Shown here: piece after piece, positions 10,541-21,420 of the stretch
Numbering within the stretch: the stretch's first letter is position 1
Layout of the letters: each line of letters opens with the position of its first letter
From: Holothuria scabra
Lineage: Eukaryota > Echinodermata > Holothuroidea > Aspidochirotida > Holothuriidae
Assembly (NCBI GenBank): GCA_037179385.1
Contig: CM074195.1
Span: 12,065,887-12,129,886 of the forward strand
DNA length: 64,000 nucleotides
Direction of reading: 5' to 3'
Notes under the pieces: generated by a model
The model's database searches: none
What the model was told of the DNA's origin: nothing
The model's input: the letters and a program-made list of their open reading frames with translations, nothing else
Made by a program: the position numbers and the translations under genes

Positions 10541-12639
10541 CAGGAGTTCACATTTGTTTGTTTATGCTTATGTAAGTGGTTTGGTCATGTGTAGTAATTG
10601 TTAAATCTTACTTTTAAAAGTTTCTCAACATCAAAAACTTAATGGATTGGTGGAATGCTGGGAGAGATGAAAGTATGTCCTTCCTAAAGAATTTGCTTCC
10701 TTGCTAAGAACACCGTCGAACAGCAGCAGTTGTAGTAATTACAAGCTCTCCCCTTCAGAGATGCGTGGGAGCGATGACTTAAATTGTATCTGCCTCCAAA
10801 TTAATATCTGGCAGAGAAGTGAAACAGTGCCAACCTGCTTTTGTGAGAAATGATCTCCCGGTGGACATTTAAATATCAGGTTGAATTGTTGGCTAATATC
10901 GCCACCGGGATGAGAGGGTTAATTAAATAGTAACATGAAGGATTTATCCTGCCCTCTTGTGTTTTGAGCCCTGAATATCTGGGGCAAAATTTTAACAACA
11001 TTTACAGCACAGAGAAATTATGTGCTGGGCTTATGGGGGACATCATAGGCAAAGATGAGGTCTTGAAACAATTTTTTACTTACCTCACTTTGCCTTAATG
11101 CTCTTGTGTCCTTAACAACCAAAACAATTAACAGATGTGTCCCTTAGTGAGTGCAAAAGTTGAAAAATCCTGGAGTTCTCAGATGATGTAGAATCAATTT
11201 TGATTCTCAAGAACCCCAGGTCACTGGATATTCGACAATTTCAAGAGAAATTTTCAGTGATTTTAAAGGAATACTCATAAAACTGAACAGTATTCCTTTA
11301 TTTACCTTAATTTATTCAAAATATATGAACCGGACCCTGTAAGTTCTTTCAAGCCCATATGCAACCAACATGGACCTTAATAGATAACATTGTGGGAGAT
11401 TATAATTTTTTTAGTGGTCCCTATTGTTAATATTTTTTACATTTTTCTGATTTATCATTTAATGTTTGATGGAGAACAGTTTATATTCAGCTGTTGCAAG
11501 TTTTGATTTTGTGAATGTTGAGTTTGTTTCCCACATTTTGAATTGTATTTTGTTGAAAATTTCAATTCACATTGTTATTTAAATTACTGTTTTCTGTTGG
11601 AATAGAAAATATGACATTTCAAATGAAATTTTTCCTTTAATACTTTTGACAAATGGTGGTATTGTTGTCAGAATTACAACTGTATTGCCAATGTGACCTT
11701 AGCTTGGGAGGTTGGGGGAACCTACAAAACATCATTCTTGTTTAGGATTTTAGGCCATCCCCTGTTTGTATTAAAACTCAGAAGTTAATCCTATGAAATC
11801 TCAAATACAAAGAAGTCCATGAGAAATTTGTACCTCTTTTAAGCAGGTACATTCTAATTTACAAATTATTTTTTCTCAAGAAAGTAAAAGTTGTGCAGGT
11901 AATATGGTTATGGCATTGAGAGATTAAATTATCTTGACTAGCTGAAATTTTTTTTTTTTTTTTTTCTATTATAAGAATTTTCTTTCCTCTAAGTAGTACA
12001 TCATTGCTTTACTGCTTGTGGATTTATAAATTTGATTTCTGCTTGTAGTTTTGTTCTTTACCCTCAGCATCTTGGGTGGAAAAAATGGAAATTGGCAAAA
12101 TAAAAATTGAAAATTACAACAGATGACAATGTTTTCTTTTTCTTTTTTGGTTGATCATGTTATACTCCGAGATGCCCAATCCTCCCTGATTCTCAGGGAG
12201 GCTCCCTGAAAATTCAAAGATTTTTGTCCATTCCAGGTAGCAAATATGACAATTTCCCTGATTCAAGAAAGTTTTTCCCTCATTAAGTTGCCTATAATTC
12301 TAAAAACCTCCCTGATTTCTTGTGTGAAACCTCCCATATTTTTGGATATTAATTTTGGCACCTGTGCACACTTGTTTGCTCACAAACATGTACATATAGA
12401 AAACAACTCAAAAAGTGTCTTCAGACAACTGCTACAACACTTTTCTACAAGTCACTATCTATTGAGTGACATGCCCTCCTATCCTTGAGCAGAGAGTCTA
12501 GTCATGATGCAATCCTCAACTTCCACCAGATTTGAAAAATCTGGGAAATTCCCCCTATAAAAATAATACTTAAAGCTGATGAATTGAGTTGAGCTGCTAA
12601 AATAGAAACAATCACTTGACTGGCAAAACAAAGAAAGAC
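10541..12639. other. Intergenic region between YBX and PPIH (left part)
   Basis: No gene or structured RNA recognised. A poly-T tract is at 11949-11965. Around 12175-12350 the phrase TCCCTGATT or close variants recurs several times, suggesting a degraded repeat that I cannot classify. Confidence 0.4.
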
Positions 12640-12870
12640 TGATTCTGTTAGCTGGAGTTATACAGCCCAGATTTTAGCCAACTGGTTGAAGTTAGGCCAC
12701 CCCACTGGCTTGTTTTGCCTTCTCCATTGCTTATGCTTAGCATGAGCACCAAGCACAATGGCAGTAGGTTCCATTTTTAATGTCTTTGGCATGACCCGGC
12801 CAGGAGTTGAACTCCAGACCTTCAGACTGCAAGTCGGATGCTCTAACCACTTGACCACACAGTCAAAAAG
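12640..12870 (-). mobile_element. tRNA-derived SINE
   Basis: On the minus strand a tRNA-like head (about 12863 down to 12785) reads GTGGTCAAGTGGTTAGAGCA (A-box type) and GGTCTGGAGTTCAACTCC (B-box type), followed by a non-tRNA body containing AATGGAACCTACTGCCATTG and TGCTTGGTGCTCATGCTAAG. The same head-body arrangement recurs on the plus strand near 62030-62200, and body fragments at 2080, 17660-17835 and 58957. This is a Pol III-type SINE family, not a functional tRNA gene. Confidence 0.75.
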
Positions 12871-12910
12871 AGAGACTGGAAGACATCTCTGGGAGCTGGT
12901 CAGTCAAATA

Positions 12911-13201
12911 GTCCCCTTTCTGGCGTACTAACGAATCGCAAATTGGCGCAGTGACGAATGTGAAAATTTGGCAATTTTGGCGTAGTGACGAATGCAATTT
13001 TTGCCGTAATCTGTTTACCTCCGCATAAAAAAATTGCAACGATGTTGTAAAATAAATCATTTTTTACAATTCCAAACATAAAATCGATGAATACGGCGAA
13101 CATTATCCAAATAAGACAACATTCGTCACTATTTGAAATACAAGATCCACAGAATCATGAAATTCTTGATTTGGGGATTCGTCAGTACGCCAGAAGGGGA
13201 C
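12911..13201. mobile_element. MITE with about 27-bp TIRs (GTCCCCTTTCTGGCGTAC)
   Basis: The left end GTCCCCTTTCTGGCGTACTA and the reverse complement of the right end (GTCCCCTTCTGGCGTACTGA) are nearly identical, and both continue ACGAAT or close. CGTAGTGACGAATG-like phrases recur internally. It is 291 bp without coding capacity. No clean target duplication was seen. Confidence 0.75.
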
Positions 13202-13283
13202 GAAATGTGGGTTTATCAACCAATGACAATGTCAGTCCTGCTCAAAAGCTGGACCATGCTACTTGTATGACACATGTGGAATT

Positions 13284-13675
13284 TTAAGGTCAGTCAGTTC
13301 TCACCCCAAACTAAAATTTTTGTTGAAGTTTACAGAAATTCTCGATTGGCACAACCCTTTGATTGACAGCAAATTCAAATGATTTTCTGTTGATGGATCT
13401 GGTAGCAGAAATGAAGAAAGTTGTTAAGCTTTTCAGTCACTAAAAGGCCGAAACATCCGCCCCAAAGAAACCCTTGAATCAACGAAAAAAGTATTTATGC
13501 CACTCATATTACACAGCATATACTGCACTGAGAGTGGTATGATTACACAGTGAGGTCTTGCATACTCACTCTGAAGCAACAAACTGAAACTGTGTCTACA
13601 GGAGTATGAGTTTTAGACACCTGCGAGAGTAAGTGGAGTTAGTTAGAGGGGGTGGAAGTAGGAAGGTCTTTAAAT
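13284..13675. mobile_element. MITE, TCTCACCCCAAACTA family, copy 1
   Basis: Left end TTAAGGTCAGTCAGTTCTCA followed by CCCCAAACTAAAA; the right end near 13660-13675 contains GGAAGGTCTTTAAA. The interior (CTCGATTGGCACAACCC, TTGATTGACAGCAAATTCAAA) is shared with the copy at 14742-15055. Confidence 0.55.
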
Positions 13676-13855
13676 CCCCCTTCAATTTTTTCAAACTTTC
13701 CAGAGTATTTCACAGGGCAATCACTTCTTTTGTTCACGTTGTATAGATAACAGCTTCACTACTTTTAAAGGTGCCATCAGAGTTTGACAGCAAAATATGA
13801 TTGAGTGAACATTTTAAACTGCATGAGAGTTTCTGCTTTCACATGTCATTTCTAC

Positions 13856-14102
13856 TTAAAGGTCAGGAGCAGTCCCCCTAAACTTATTTTGAAGCAAGAG
13901 CTAAAATCACAATTCTCATCTCATTTCTGTTCAAAGAATCTTTCATAATATATTACATATGAAAGGTAAACCAAGCAGTTACTTCAAGTAAATTTCACAT
14001 TTGAGGTGTGAAAATGTTGTCACATGACTCTAAACAACCAGTCATGAAACTGGAGAGTCTACTACACTGCTTCAAGTTGGGGTGACTGCTCTTGCCCTTT
14101 AT
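13856..14102. mobile_element. MITE, AAGAGCAGTCACCCCAACTT family, copy 1
   Basis: Left end TTAAAGGTCAGGAGCAGTCC; right end GGGGTGACTGCTCTTGCCCT, its approximate inverse. It is about 247 bp. The same element lies in opposite orientation at 16871-17130. Shared interior words include ACATGACTCT and AGTCTACTACACTGCTTCAA. Confidence 0.7.
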
Positions 14103-14593
14103 AAGTTCAGTGCTACAGTATCCCTCAGCACTGCTAGTGCTGTCTATGGAGTTTTGCTTGCAGCACCTTTCCCAACATTAAGAAGACAAGGACTTTGATG
14201 ACCTAGCTGTATTTCAATCCATCCACAATTCTTAAGATATCAACCTCTTTCTCCTGACCTGTTCTTGTCCTCCTATCCACTCAAATTCAGTATTCATAAT
14301 AGGTTAAAACTAAGCCTAGCAAAAGTTTTGCTCCTCTTCGTTCCACGCCAGCAACGGATGTTTGATCATCTTTCAAACTACGAGTTACTTGTATACAAAA
14401 ACATTGTTTTGGCTCTAAATTTTGAGTCACACCAGGGGTCATGCGCCTCATAAATGTTCCTATCCCACTTTTCCAGGAGAAACCAGATTTGTGACATCCA
14501 CACACTTCTTGCTATTCCACAAATTGTCACATGATACAGTGTCACTGGTTCAAACTGTGTGAGTTGAGAGGTTGCACCCAAGTATATTTAAGC

Positions 14594-14662
14594 TCATAAC
14601 TCTCCACACTGTGATATAATAACCGTTAGCTTTGGTTTGTTATTGGGACCTGTAGGAACATT
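14594..14662 (-). CDS. PPIH: PPIH exon 6 with stop codon
   Basis: Encodes [20 protein letters not shown] then EL and TGA at 14596-14594. Acceptor TTTTGCAG. No AATAAA was recognised in the short downstream stretch; the polyadenylation site is not assigned. Confidence 0.93.
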   Translation of the reverse strand, partial: NVPTGPNNKPKLTVIISQCGEL

Positions 14663-17600
14663 CTGCAAAAGAAAACAGTAAACAAAAAAGTCACCTCAAG
14701 ACTGATGTGGAAGCTTTTAAGTCACCTAAAGGGCAAGATACTAAAGGGACAATCCTCTCACCCCAAACTACACTTCTAGTATAGGGTACCACAAACTCTC
14801 AATTGGCTCAGCTTTTTGATTGACTGCTAATTCAAACAATGCAGAGTACCAAAACTTATATTACACAGCACGAACAGTTCTGTGTTTAGTTTTATAGTGT
14901 TTCGATTATACACATTGAGCTTTCTACATTCACACTGAAGCAATAAAATGAGATTGTATCTGGATGAGGGTGAATTTTAGACAATTGTGGGAGGGGCTTA
15001 ATTAAGAAGGTTAGGAGAATTGGCACTGTTTGGGATGAGAAAATTGGGCCTTTAAACCCGAAAGTCAAGACTGATATGTAAGCTCTTAAGTAACCTGAAG
15101 GGCAAAATATTAAACCTGAGTCATTTTAAATCAACAGCCACTTCTCACTAATTAATCTTCACTTTTTCTCCAAGACCTTTCGCTATAGTGCAGGATCTAA
15201 TATGTCATATCCTAGGTAAAGCAAAAGGTTACTCTGCATTAATTTTACATTTCAGTTAGAAAAATGTTGCTACATGACTCTCAAGAGCCATTTATGAAAC
15301 AGAGCAAATACTTCTCTACTTCTAATTGAGATAACTGTACTTCCCTTTAAGAATTTAGAAAAAAAAAATACTACCTCTCTGTAAAGCAGAAAATGTAAAG
15401 CCCTCTGCTTGGAAGGCTTTTGAAAATCTGATCTGTTTGTGGAGTAAACAGTCCTCCCTACTGAAAGGACTTCAGCAAATTCCTAACAAATATTCAAGGT
15501 ATAAAATATTAAAATTTACAGACCACATCTGAAAATGTTATTGTTACTGACAAATACTATGCGAGCAAAACCTGTTGTAAAAACATTTACTAGTCTTGTA
15601 TTGGCTCTGAAGTTAGTTTTGGTAATTCCTTAGGTTTTGCAACCTAAATCATCATTTTGGAAAAAAACACACAGAAATAAACATCTGTATTTTATGTTTT
15701 GTAAAATGATGTTTTAACTACAAAACATAATGAAAGAAATACCTTGTAACATTTTCAACTTTTCTGACAAATGATAATTGAAACTCTAGTCCCCTACAAC
15801 AACATCCCATTCCTACAATCTATACAACCTTTGAAAATACTAACCTCAATTTTCCTCATTACTAATAAACCGTCGATGACTTTGCCAAAAACAATGTGTT
15901 TTCCATCAAGAAAATCACACTTGGCACATGTAATAAAAAACTGGCAGCCATTGGTATTTGGCCCTGCATTTGCCTGTGAAGAGATTGGAAGAATGAAAAT
16001 TAATGACTGCTGATAGGGGCTGGTAATGACCCGCCATAACTGGCAATGAAGCTTGCTGACTGGCTTGGAGAGCAAATTTCCAGACTACTGGGCAGCAAAA
16101 AATATAATGTTTAAAGAAGAAAGACAAGGCAGCCAACTTGCCAGAAATTTGTTTCCACACAACACCATAGGAGGTCAAATTTAGCTCAAAAATAAGGAAA
16201 TCAACTAAGTGCCATCAAATTTTATTCTACACCCACAACAAAAAAAAAATTCAAAGGGAAGACAATCCCTCTCCCATTAGACCCCTACCCCAGGAAAGCC
16301 TTCACAATACACTGGCAAGCACTATAGCCATCACTGAGAATTATGAAGCTATGACTGTGATCAGATGCCTGTAATTTAAGTTTTTCCTAAACTCCCTCCT
16401 GTTTAATAGAGCTTCGGGCTTCATAAATTTAATGATAAAGGGTGTTAACTTTGCCTTCTTAGAGATAGCCCCTCCTCCATTCTCCTTTGTAAAATCCTGG
16501 ATTCATGGATGGACCACTGTTTAAAGGGACAAATCAGAGTTTGTTTTCAGAATTTTTTCACCACTTCAGTTCTGCAACACATCTGTACATTGATTTAAAC
16601 TAAGAAAAAATAATACATGATCACAGTCTAACATGAAAATTGATTGCAGTGTAGTGGAGGCTGTCTAGTCTTGCATCTGTGTGGAATTTTTTTACGGACA
16701 AATATTCCGAAAATTTCATTCTACAGCAATTAACCAAAGTTAATGTTTCTTCTAACCTGAAAGACCTTTTCAATGTTGCTATATTCTGGTAAGTTACAAT
16801 CAGTTCAGAAAGGGAAAACAAGGTGCTGGAACAAAAAATTAATATTCTCTGTCAAAATCTGATTGTCTCTTTAAAGGACAAGAGCAGTCACCCCAACTTA
16901 AAGTAGTGTAGTAGACTGTCCTATTTCATGATTGGCTGTTAAGAGTCATGTGACAACAATTTTTTTTCTTCAAATGTGAAATTTTCTAGAAGTAACTGGT
17001 TGTTTAAATTGAATGTGCAATATTGAAGTCATAAAATATGATGAAAGACACTTTGATGAGAAATAGAGGAAAATTGTGATATTTAGCTTTTGTTTCAAAA
17101 TGAGTTTTGGGGTCGATTGCTCTTGACCTTCCTACTTCCTGCTTCCTTCCTTCCTGCTTCCTACTTAATTGCTTTAAATCATATTTAGCTGATGCATACT
17201 ATAAATCATGAAGAAGGTGCCAAAAATTGTTCCACAGTAAAATAATCAAGGTTAGATAGATGAGGAGAGGAATTGCCACCTTTTTTACATTTTAAATGTT
17301 GGTAGTATCAAATAGTCACACTAACTAATTACATATCCATCAATTATGCCATTGGCTAATTTTGTTTATGATAGTTTTCCCTTACCATAGACAGTAACCC
17401 AGGACCATCATGCTTCAGTTTGAAATTCTCATCAGCAAACTTTTCTCCATATATGCTTGCCATACCTGTACCATCTCCCTAGAGATAACAAAATAAACAT
17501 CATTTACTACTCTCATACAAAACAGTTGGTAAGCTATCTAAATGAGGTTTTACGGTTCAGTTTCTAAGCAATAGATGAGTTCAAAGTTTACATCGGGGCC

Positions 17601-20600
17601 TTTCCGTTCAGGTCAACCCGTAACGAAACATCTGAGGCTGCTCTGATTGCACGTAGCAAACTTTTACGAGTGTTACCCTTTGGCCTATTGTGCAATATAC
17701 TGCCCCTTTTAGGAACTTCGAACTGGTGAACTGGTCTAAACTTTTCCGGTTGTGGCTCACGGGCCTTTTTTTCCCCTGTATTTCATTGCTTATGCAGAGC
17801 ACCAAGCAAAATGTCAGTTGGTTCCACTTTTAATGGTTAGTAGTAAACAAAAGTTGCACAACATCTAAAGTTCCCCGTATCTGATATAAATTATATACAT
17901 TCATATGGTCAAAGTAAAGGTGACTTCCAATTGATAGCATTATGAGAGTCGTTCTTCATTTCTCCCTCCTTTGCTTGCAGTTTCTTCTATTTTTAGTATC
18001 ATGTTTTTTCATACTTGATATCTTAGCATCGGTGTACGAGGCGGGGGTGCAGGGGGGCACTCCCCCTCCCAATTCAGGCAAAAGCTGTTGATCTGTTCTG
18101 GCAAAACATGGGCAAAACATGATAAACGGTGACATTATTCAGCAAAAATTGCTCTTGCCCCCTAATAGAAAATTACTTCTGTACGCCTATGTATATTAGA
18201 TTTTTATTTTATGTTGCAAATATCAAAAGAAAACCATTTAGCTGAAATTACTTTCAAGAAGTCTCCTCCTTGTACCATGAAGTCTTTAATCACTCTGTGA
18301 AATGTGCAGCCCTTATAACCCTGAGGTACTCCATCTTTCCTGAAATTAAGAAAATAAAAAGGTTTCAATGACAATACAGTCAAGGGTGATGATCTGTTCT
18401 CAATATTGGAAAGGGGACAAGGGGGTCACTTCACTCAAAATTGGAGAAGGGAAATGTCTCTTAACATCTCCCTCCTGTCATGAGTGTTATCTGTTGACAA
18501 CCTCACAGCTAATGACCATAAATGTAGAAAGAACATGGACTTATAGCAAGGTAGAATGCAGTTTTTGCACTAAGGTCCCACAAGAGGAATGAATTGGAAG
18601 GGGAATTCCCATTTCATTTATATTTTGGGGATATGCAATATAAAGGGGAGGGGGTGGAAAGGGTAGTTTAGAAAAGCTGCAGGAATACCACAAAGCCTGC
18701 ACCTTAATGGGAACACTGATATGATGTCATCTTCTGTTCAACTGTTGCTTGCATCACACTTCAAAGGTGACTTTACTTCTCTAGCTTTCCCAAGTTTTAC
18801 ATAACAAAAAAAAATGTCGAAAACTTCCTACAGCTGGAGAGATCATGAGTACTGTTCCCTCAGACCTTACATTCTGATGACATCATTTAATTTGGTGACA
18901 TGTTAATCTAGTACCTTCGATCACATTTCAATAGGTTCACTTACATAAATTCTGATGGGATATTTGAAAGAAATCCAGTTTATCATGTTCATACTATCTT
19001 ACATAAAGCAACTTAAAAATTTATAGATAAACTCATAGATTTTAAAACTACCAAGAACTTTCATCACAAAAAAAATGTAGTAATCATTTTGCTTTCATTT
19101 TCAGTGAGTTCAAATTCATAAATGCCATGGCCTACATTGCACTAAGTAGCCAACATTCTCTTCCCTGTCTGTTGCTTATTAAATGCTCTTTTGTGTAGGG
19201 AGCTTGTCTTGTTGTCTCTTATTATCTGCCTAATTAATCTACAGGTTTCAACCAAAATTATGTCATGATTTCTTACAACTGAGCCCCCTTCCATAGCTTT
19301 ATGTGACTTTTTTCACTATTCTTCACTTCTATGTATTTTTCCTTCCAAGGTCAGGTATACAGTTAGTAACACACATCTATTAAATGCTCAAGAAACTATC
19401 CTCACATCCAGAGTTGGGGAGAGTTATTAACCTACCAGAAGAAATAATGGACAACTACATAAGACTTGAAATGAATTATTTTCTTTAGATCAAGGTACTA
19501 AAATTTCTTGAAACGCTCAAGCAGAAACCTGGCCTGTCACCTAAGTGTCAATCCTGCTGGGTCTGATGACCTTTACCAAATATGAACAAAAACATCAGTC
19601 AGTTGCCCCTATCTCTTCCACCTGACAATATTGAAATAAAATTAAATCTTACGTGAATTCCCCAGTACAGAACTGTCTGAAATTTTCAGCTGTTTTGGGA
19701 ACAACATCAGCAAACAGCTCCATTTTCATTCTCCCAATGTCCTGCAGATATGTAAAAAAAATATGACTTTAACAAAAAGATGAAAAAATGTAAAAAAGAA
19801 AGTGTAAATCTGTCAACCAACTTTTACAACTGTAGAACTGCTTTCATTCCATCAGGTATTAGAATCACACAAAATTTAAAATAAAAAAATATTTTAAGTG
19901 TATCTCAAGTCAAAAAATTCAAAAATATATATTAAACAGCAAGAAAAATGAATCTAAAAGTCCACGTCCAATCTTCATAGGGCATTCTTGAGCCAAGATA
20001 TATGATGTTGAAGTTTATTCACTCAAATTAAAATGCAGCATTGTGCAATAATTTGTGATGTCATTGTTGTACTACTCAAATTACAATCTTTGTATTTCTA
20101 TGTTTTTCTGAAAGTTACTGCACCTTGTACCATGATGTTATAGTACTCTTATTCTTATGGGGTGATATAATTAAATAAGCCCTCTCTGTGCAACATGCAA
20201 TGCAAGCAAACAGGAAGTGTTCAAGGTCATGAAAACATTTTTAATTTTAAAGGGAAACAAAGCAAGTAATGTGAGTTTTACAACAAGAAAGTCACAAATT
20301 ATTGTGCAATGGACTAATTTGTTTTAATGGAATAAATTTCAACATTTTATATCTTGGCTGAACAATGTCCTATGAAGATGGGATTTGGACTGCAAGAATT
20401 GATTTGTCACACTGTTTAATATATTTGAATTTTTTGACTTGAGGTACACTTTAACATACTGTAAATGGTAATGATGGGGTGTATGCTCAAGACAATAGGT
20501 CGTTTCGATTGGGATGGTTGTGTTTGGCCACAGCTGAATTGACTCACCTGTCCTCCAACAGAGATATCAAAAAAGACAACTGGGTTTTCTGGATTTGAGG

Positions 20601-20604
20601 CCAT
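14594..20604 (-). CDS. PPIH: Peptidyl-prolyl cis-trans isomerase H (cyclophilin H), complete, six coding exons
   Basis: Minus-strand exons 20604-20548, 19741-19653, 18339-18252, 17478-17386, 15973-15845 and 14662-14594 join in one frame to 174 residues with a stop, close to the roughly 177 of vertebrate PPIH. Start: [19 protein letters not shown]. Cyclophilin core: [18 protein letters not shown] holds the catalytic Arg, Phe, Met and Gln; [29 protein letters not shown] and the end [18 protein letters not shown] follow the PPIH subgroup. PPIH is a nuclear prolyl isomerase of the U4/U6.U5 tri-snRNP, binding PRPF4. Oddity: the position equivalent to Trp121 of cyclophilin A is Phe (KCDFLDG, codon TTT), whereas vertebrate PPIH has Trp. 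Neighbours are unrelated genes; it is divergent to ARMC9. Confidence 0.97.
14742..15055. mobile_element. MITE, TCTCACCCCAAACTA family, copy 2 (PPIH intron 5)
   Basis: Left end CTAAAGGGACAATCCTCTCA then CCCCAAACTA; right end GTTTGGGATGAGAAAATTGG then GCCTTTAAA, the approximate inverse. It is about 314 bp. Confidence 0.7.
15110..15352. mobile_element. Diverged MITE of the AAGAGCAGTCACCCC family
   Basis: It contains ACATGACTCTCAAGAGCC, a degraded GAGATAACTGTACTTCCCTT end and interior similarity to 13856-14102. The boundaries are approximate. Confidence 0.4.
15845..15973 (-). CDS. PPIH: PPIH exon 5 (Trp121-equivalent position is Phe)
   Basis: Forty-three codons: [43 protein letters not shown]. 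The cyclosporin-contact tryptophan position is Phe. Acceptor TTCACAG, donor GAG|GTTAGT. Confidence 0.95.
16871..17130. mobile_element. MITE, AAGAGCAGTCACCCCAACTT family, copy 2 (PPIH intron 4)
   Basis: Left end TTAAAGGACAAGAGCAGTCA then CCCCAACTTAAAG; right end TTTTGGGGTCGATTGCTCTT then GACCTT, the inverse. It is 260 bp, in opposite orientation to the copy at 13856. Confidence 0.75.
17386..17478 (-). CDS. PPIH: PPIH exon 4
   Basis: Thirty-one codons in phase 0: [20 protein letters not shown] then [11 protein letters not shown]. Acceptor CTCTAG, donor ATG|GTAAGG. Confidence 0.95.
17660..17835 (-). repeat. SINE body fragment
   Basis: On the minus strand: TGCTTGGTGCTCTGCATAAG, GCAATGAAATAC and GTGAGCCACAACCGG, matching the body of the SINE at 12640-12870. 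The tRNA-like head is missing. Confidence 0.45.
18252..18339 (-). CDS. PPIH: PPIH exon 3 (catalytic)
   Basis: Encodes [20 protein letters not shown] then MVQGGDFLK. It includes the catalytic Arg of FHRV and the FMVQGG segment. Acceptor TTTCAG, donor AAA|GTAATT. Confidence 0.95.
19653..19741 (-). CDS. PPIH: PPIH exon 2
   Basis: Encodes [20 protein letters not shown] and then FRQFCTGEF plus two bases of Thr. Acceptor CTGCAG, donor AC|GTAAG. Confidence 0.95.
19894..20454. mobile_element. TTAA-target TIR element, long inverted arms (PPIH intron 1)
   Basis: It is bounded by TTAA (19894-19897 and 20451-20454). Left arm GTGTATCTCAAGTCAAAAAA and right arm ending TTTTTTGACTTGAGGTACAC are inverse; similarity between the arms extends over roughly 150 bp. 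There is no coding capacity. A relative lies at 52378-52978 and a fragment at 2774. The TTAA target suggests a piggyBac- or Kolobok-type non-autonomous element. Confidence 0.75.
20548..20604 (-). CDS. PPIH: PPIH exon 1 (coding part)
   Basis: ATG at 20604-20602, encoding [19 protein letters not shown]. The donor is CAG|GTGAGT. This start matches the vertebrate PPIH N-terminus. The 5' UTR continues upstream, possibly across an intron, because an AG follows a weak pyrimidine tract near 20617. Confidence 0.95.
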
Positions 20605-20704
20605 GTTTATCTTCCTGAGTACCAAATTTATTAATCTATTAAAATGGAGAGAGAGGATAAAGGAGATATTTAAAGGTTAAGCAATGAAAAATATACATCA
20701 AAAT

Positions 20705-21133
20705 TAGTGTCTGCACTGGGTACCCAGGTACCCGACTGATGCTCTTGCTACCCAGGTAGAAAATTACTACCCAGGTGGCGTTTAAATGATTTCTCATTGA
20801 TCTTTGCAAAATAACATGGTTATTGAAAGTAACAAATTTAATAACCCATATCTCATTCACCATTACTTGAAATGAATTTGCTGAAACTTGTTTGTTTCCG
20901 TAACATGCTTTTGCTAAAGTGCACTTTTCCAGAAACAATTCCAGCAATGTGTGCTTCTAACGTTCGCTCCTGTACCATTTAACAATACAGCATAGGCCTA
21001 CGTACTATTCTGTGCATAGCCTAGCCTAGCCCGTGGGGTGGACGAAACATATTGCAATGTGTACGATTGGGTACCCAACGGGTACTACGGTTTAGGTACC
21101 TGGGTACGTATCTCCTACCCAGTGCAAACACTG
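20705..21133. mobile_element. hAT-like MITE with 8-bp target duplication ATCAAAAT
   Basis: Ends TAGTGTCTGCACTGGGTA and CAGTGTTTGCACTGGGTA (right end reverse-complemented) are flanked by exact 8-bp duplications ATCAAAAT at 20697-20704 and 21134-21141. It is 429 bp with no ORF of note. TACCCAGGTACC-like palindromic words repeat inside both ends. The 8-bp duplication and YAGTG ends fit the hAT superfamily. Confidence 0.85.
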
Positions 21134-21420
21134 ATCAAAATGATACTAATTTAAATTATATTTTAAAGTACAGCATAGATTTCACCAATTTATCAATAAT
21201 GGAGACCAAATAAGCTACACAATGAAACATATACATCAAAATGATACTAATTTAAATTATATTTTAAAGTACAGCATAGATTTCAACAATTTATCAATAT
21301 TGGAGACCAAATAAGCTACACAATGAAACATATACATCAAAATGATACTAATTTAAATTATATTTTAAAGAACAGCATAGATTTCAACAATTTATCAGTA
21401 TTGGAGACCAAATAAGCTAT
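21134..21420. repeat. 101-bp tandem repeat, about three units
   Basis: ATGATACTAATTTAAATTAT recurs at about 21140, 21241 and 21342, giving a 101-bp period with few differences. The start of the first unit lies left of the hAT-like insertion, around 20670-20704. Confidence 0.85.

Noticed and set aside
12785..12863. Functional tRNA gene on the minus strand.
   Set aside because: A- and B-box-like segments are present, but the sequence continues into a SINE body shared with other copies, and a clean cloverleaf with paired acceptor stem is not visible.
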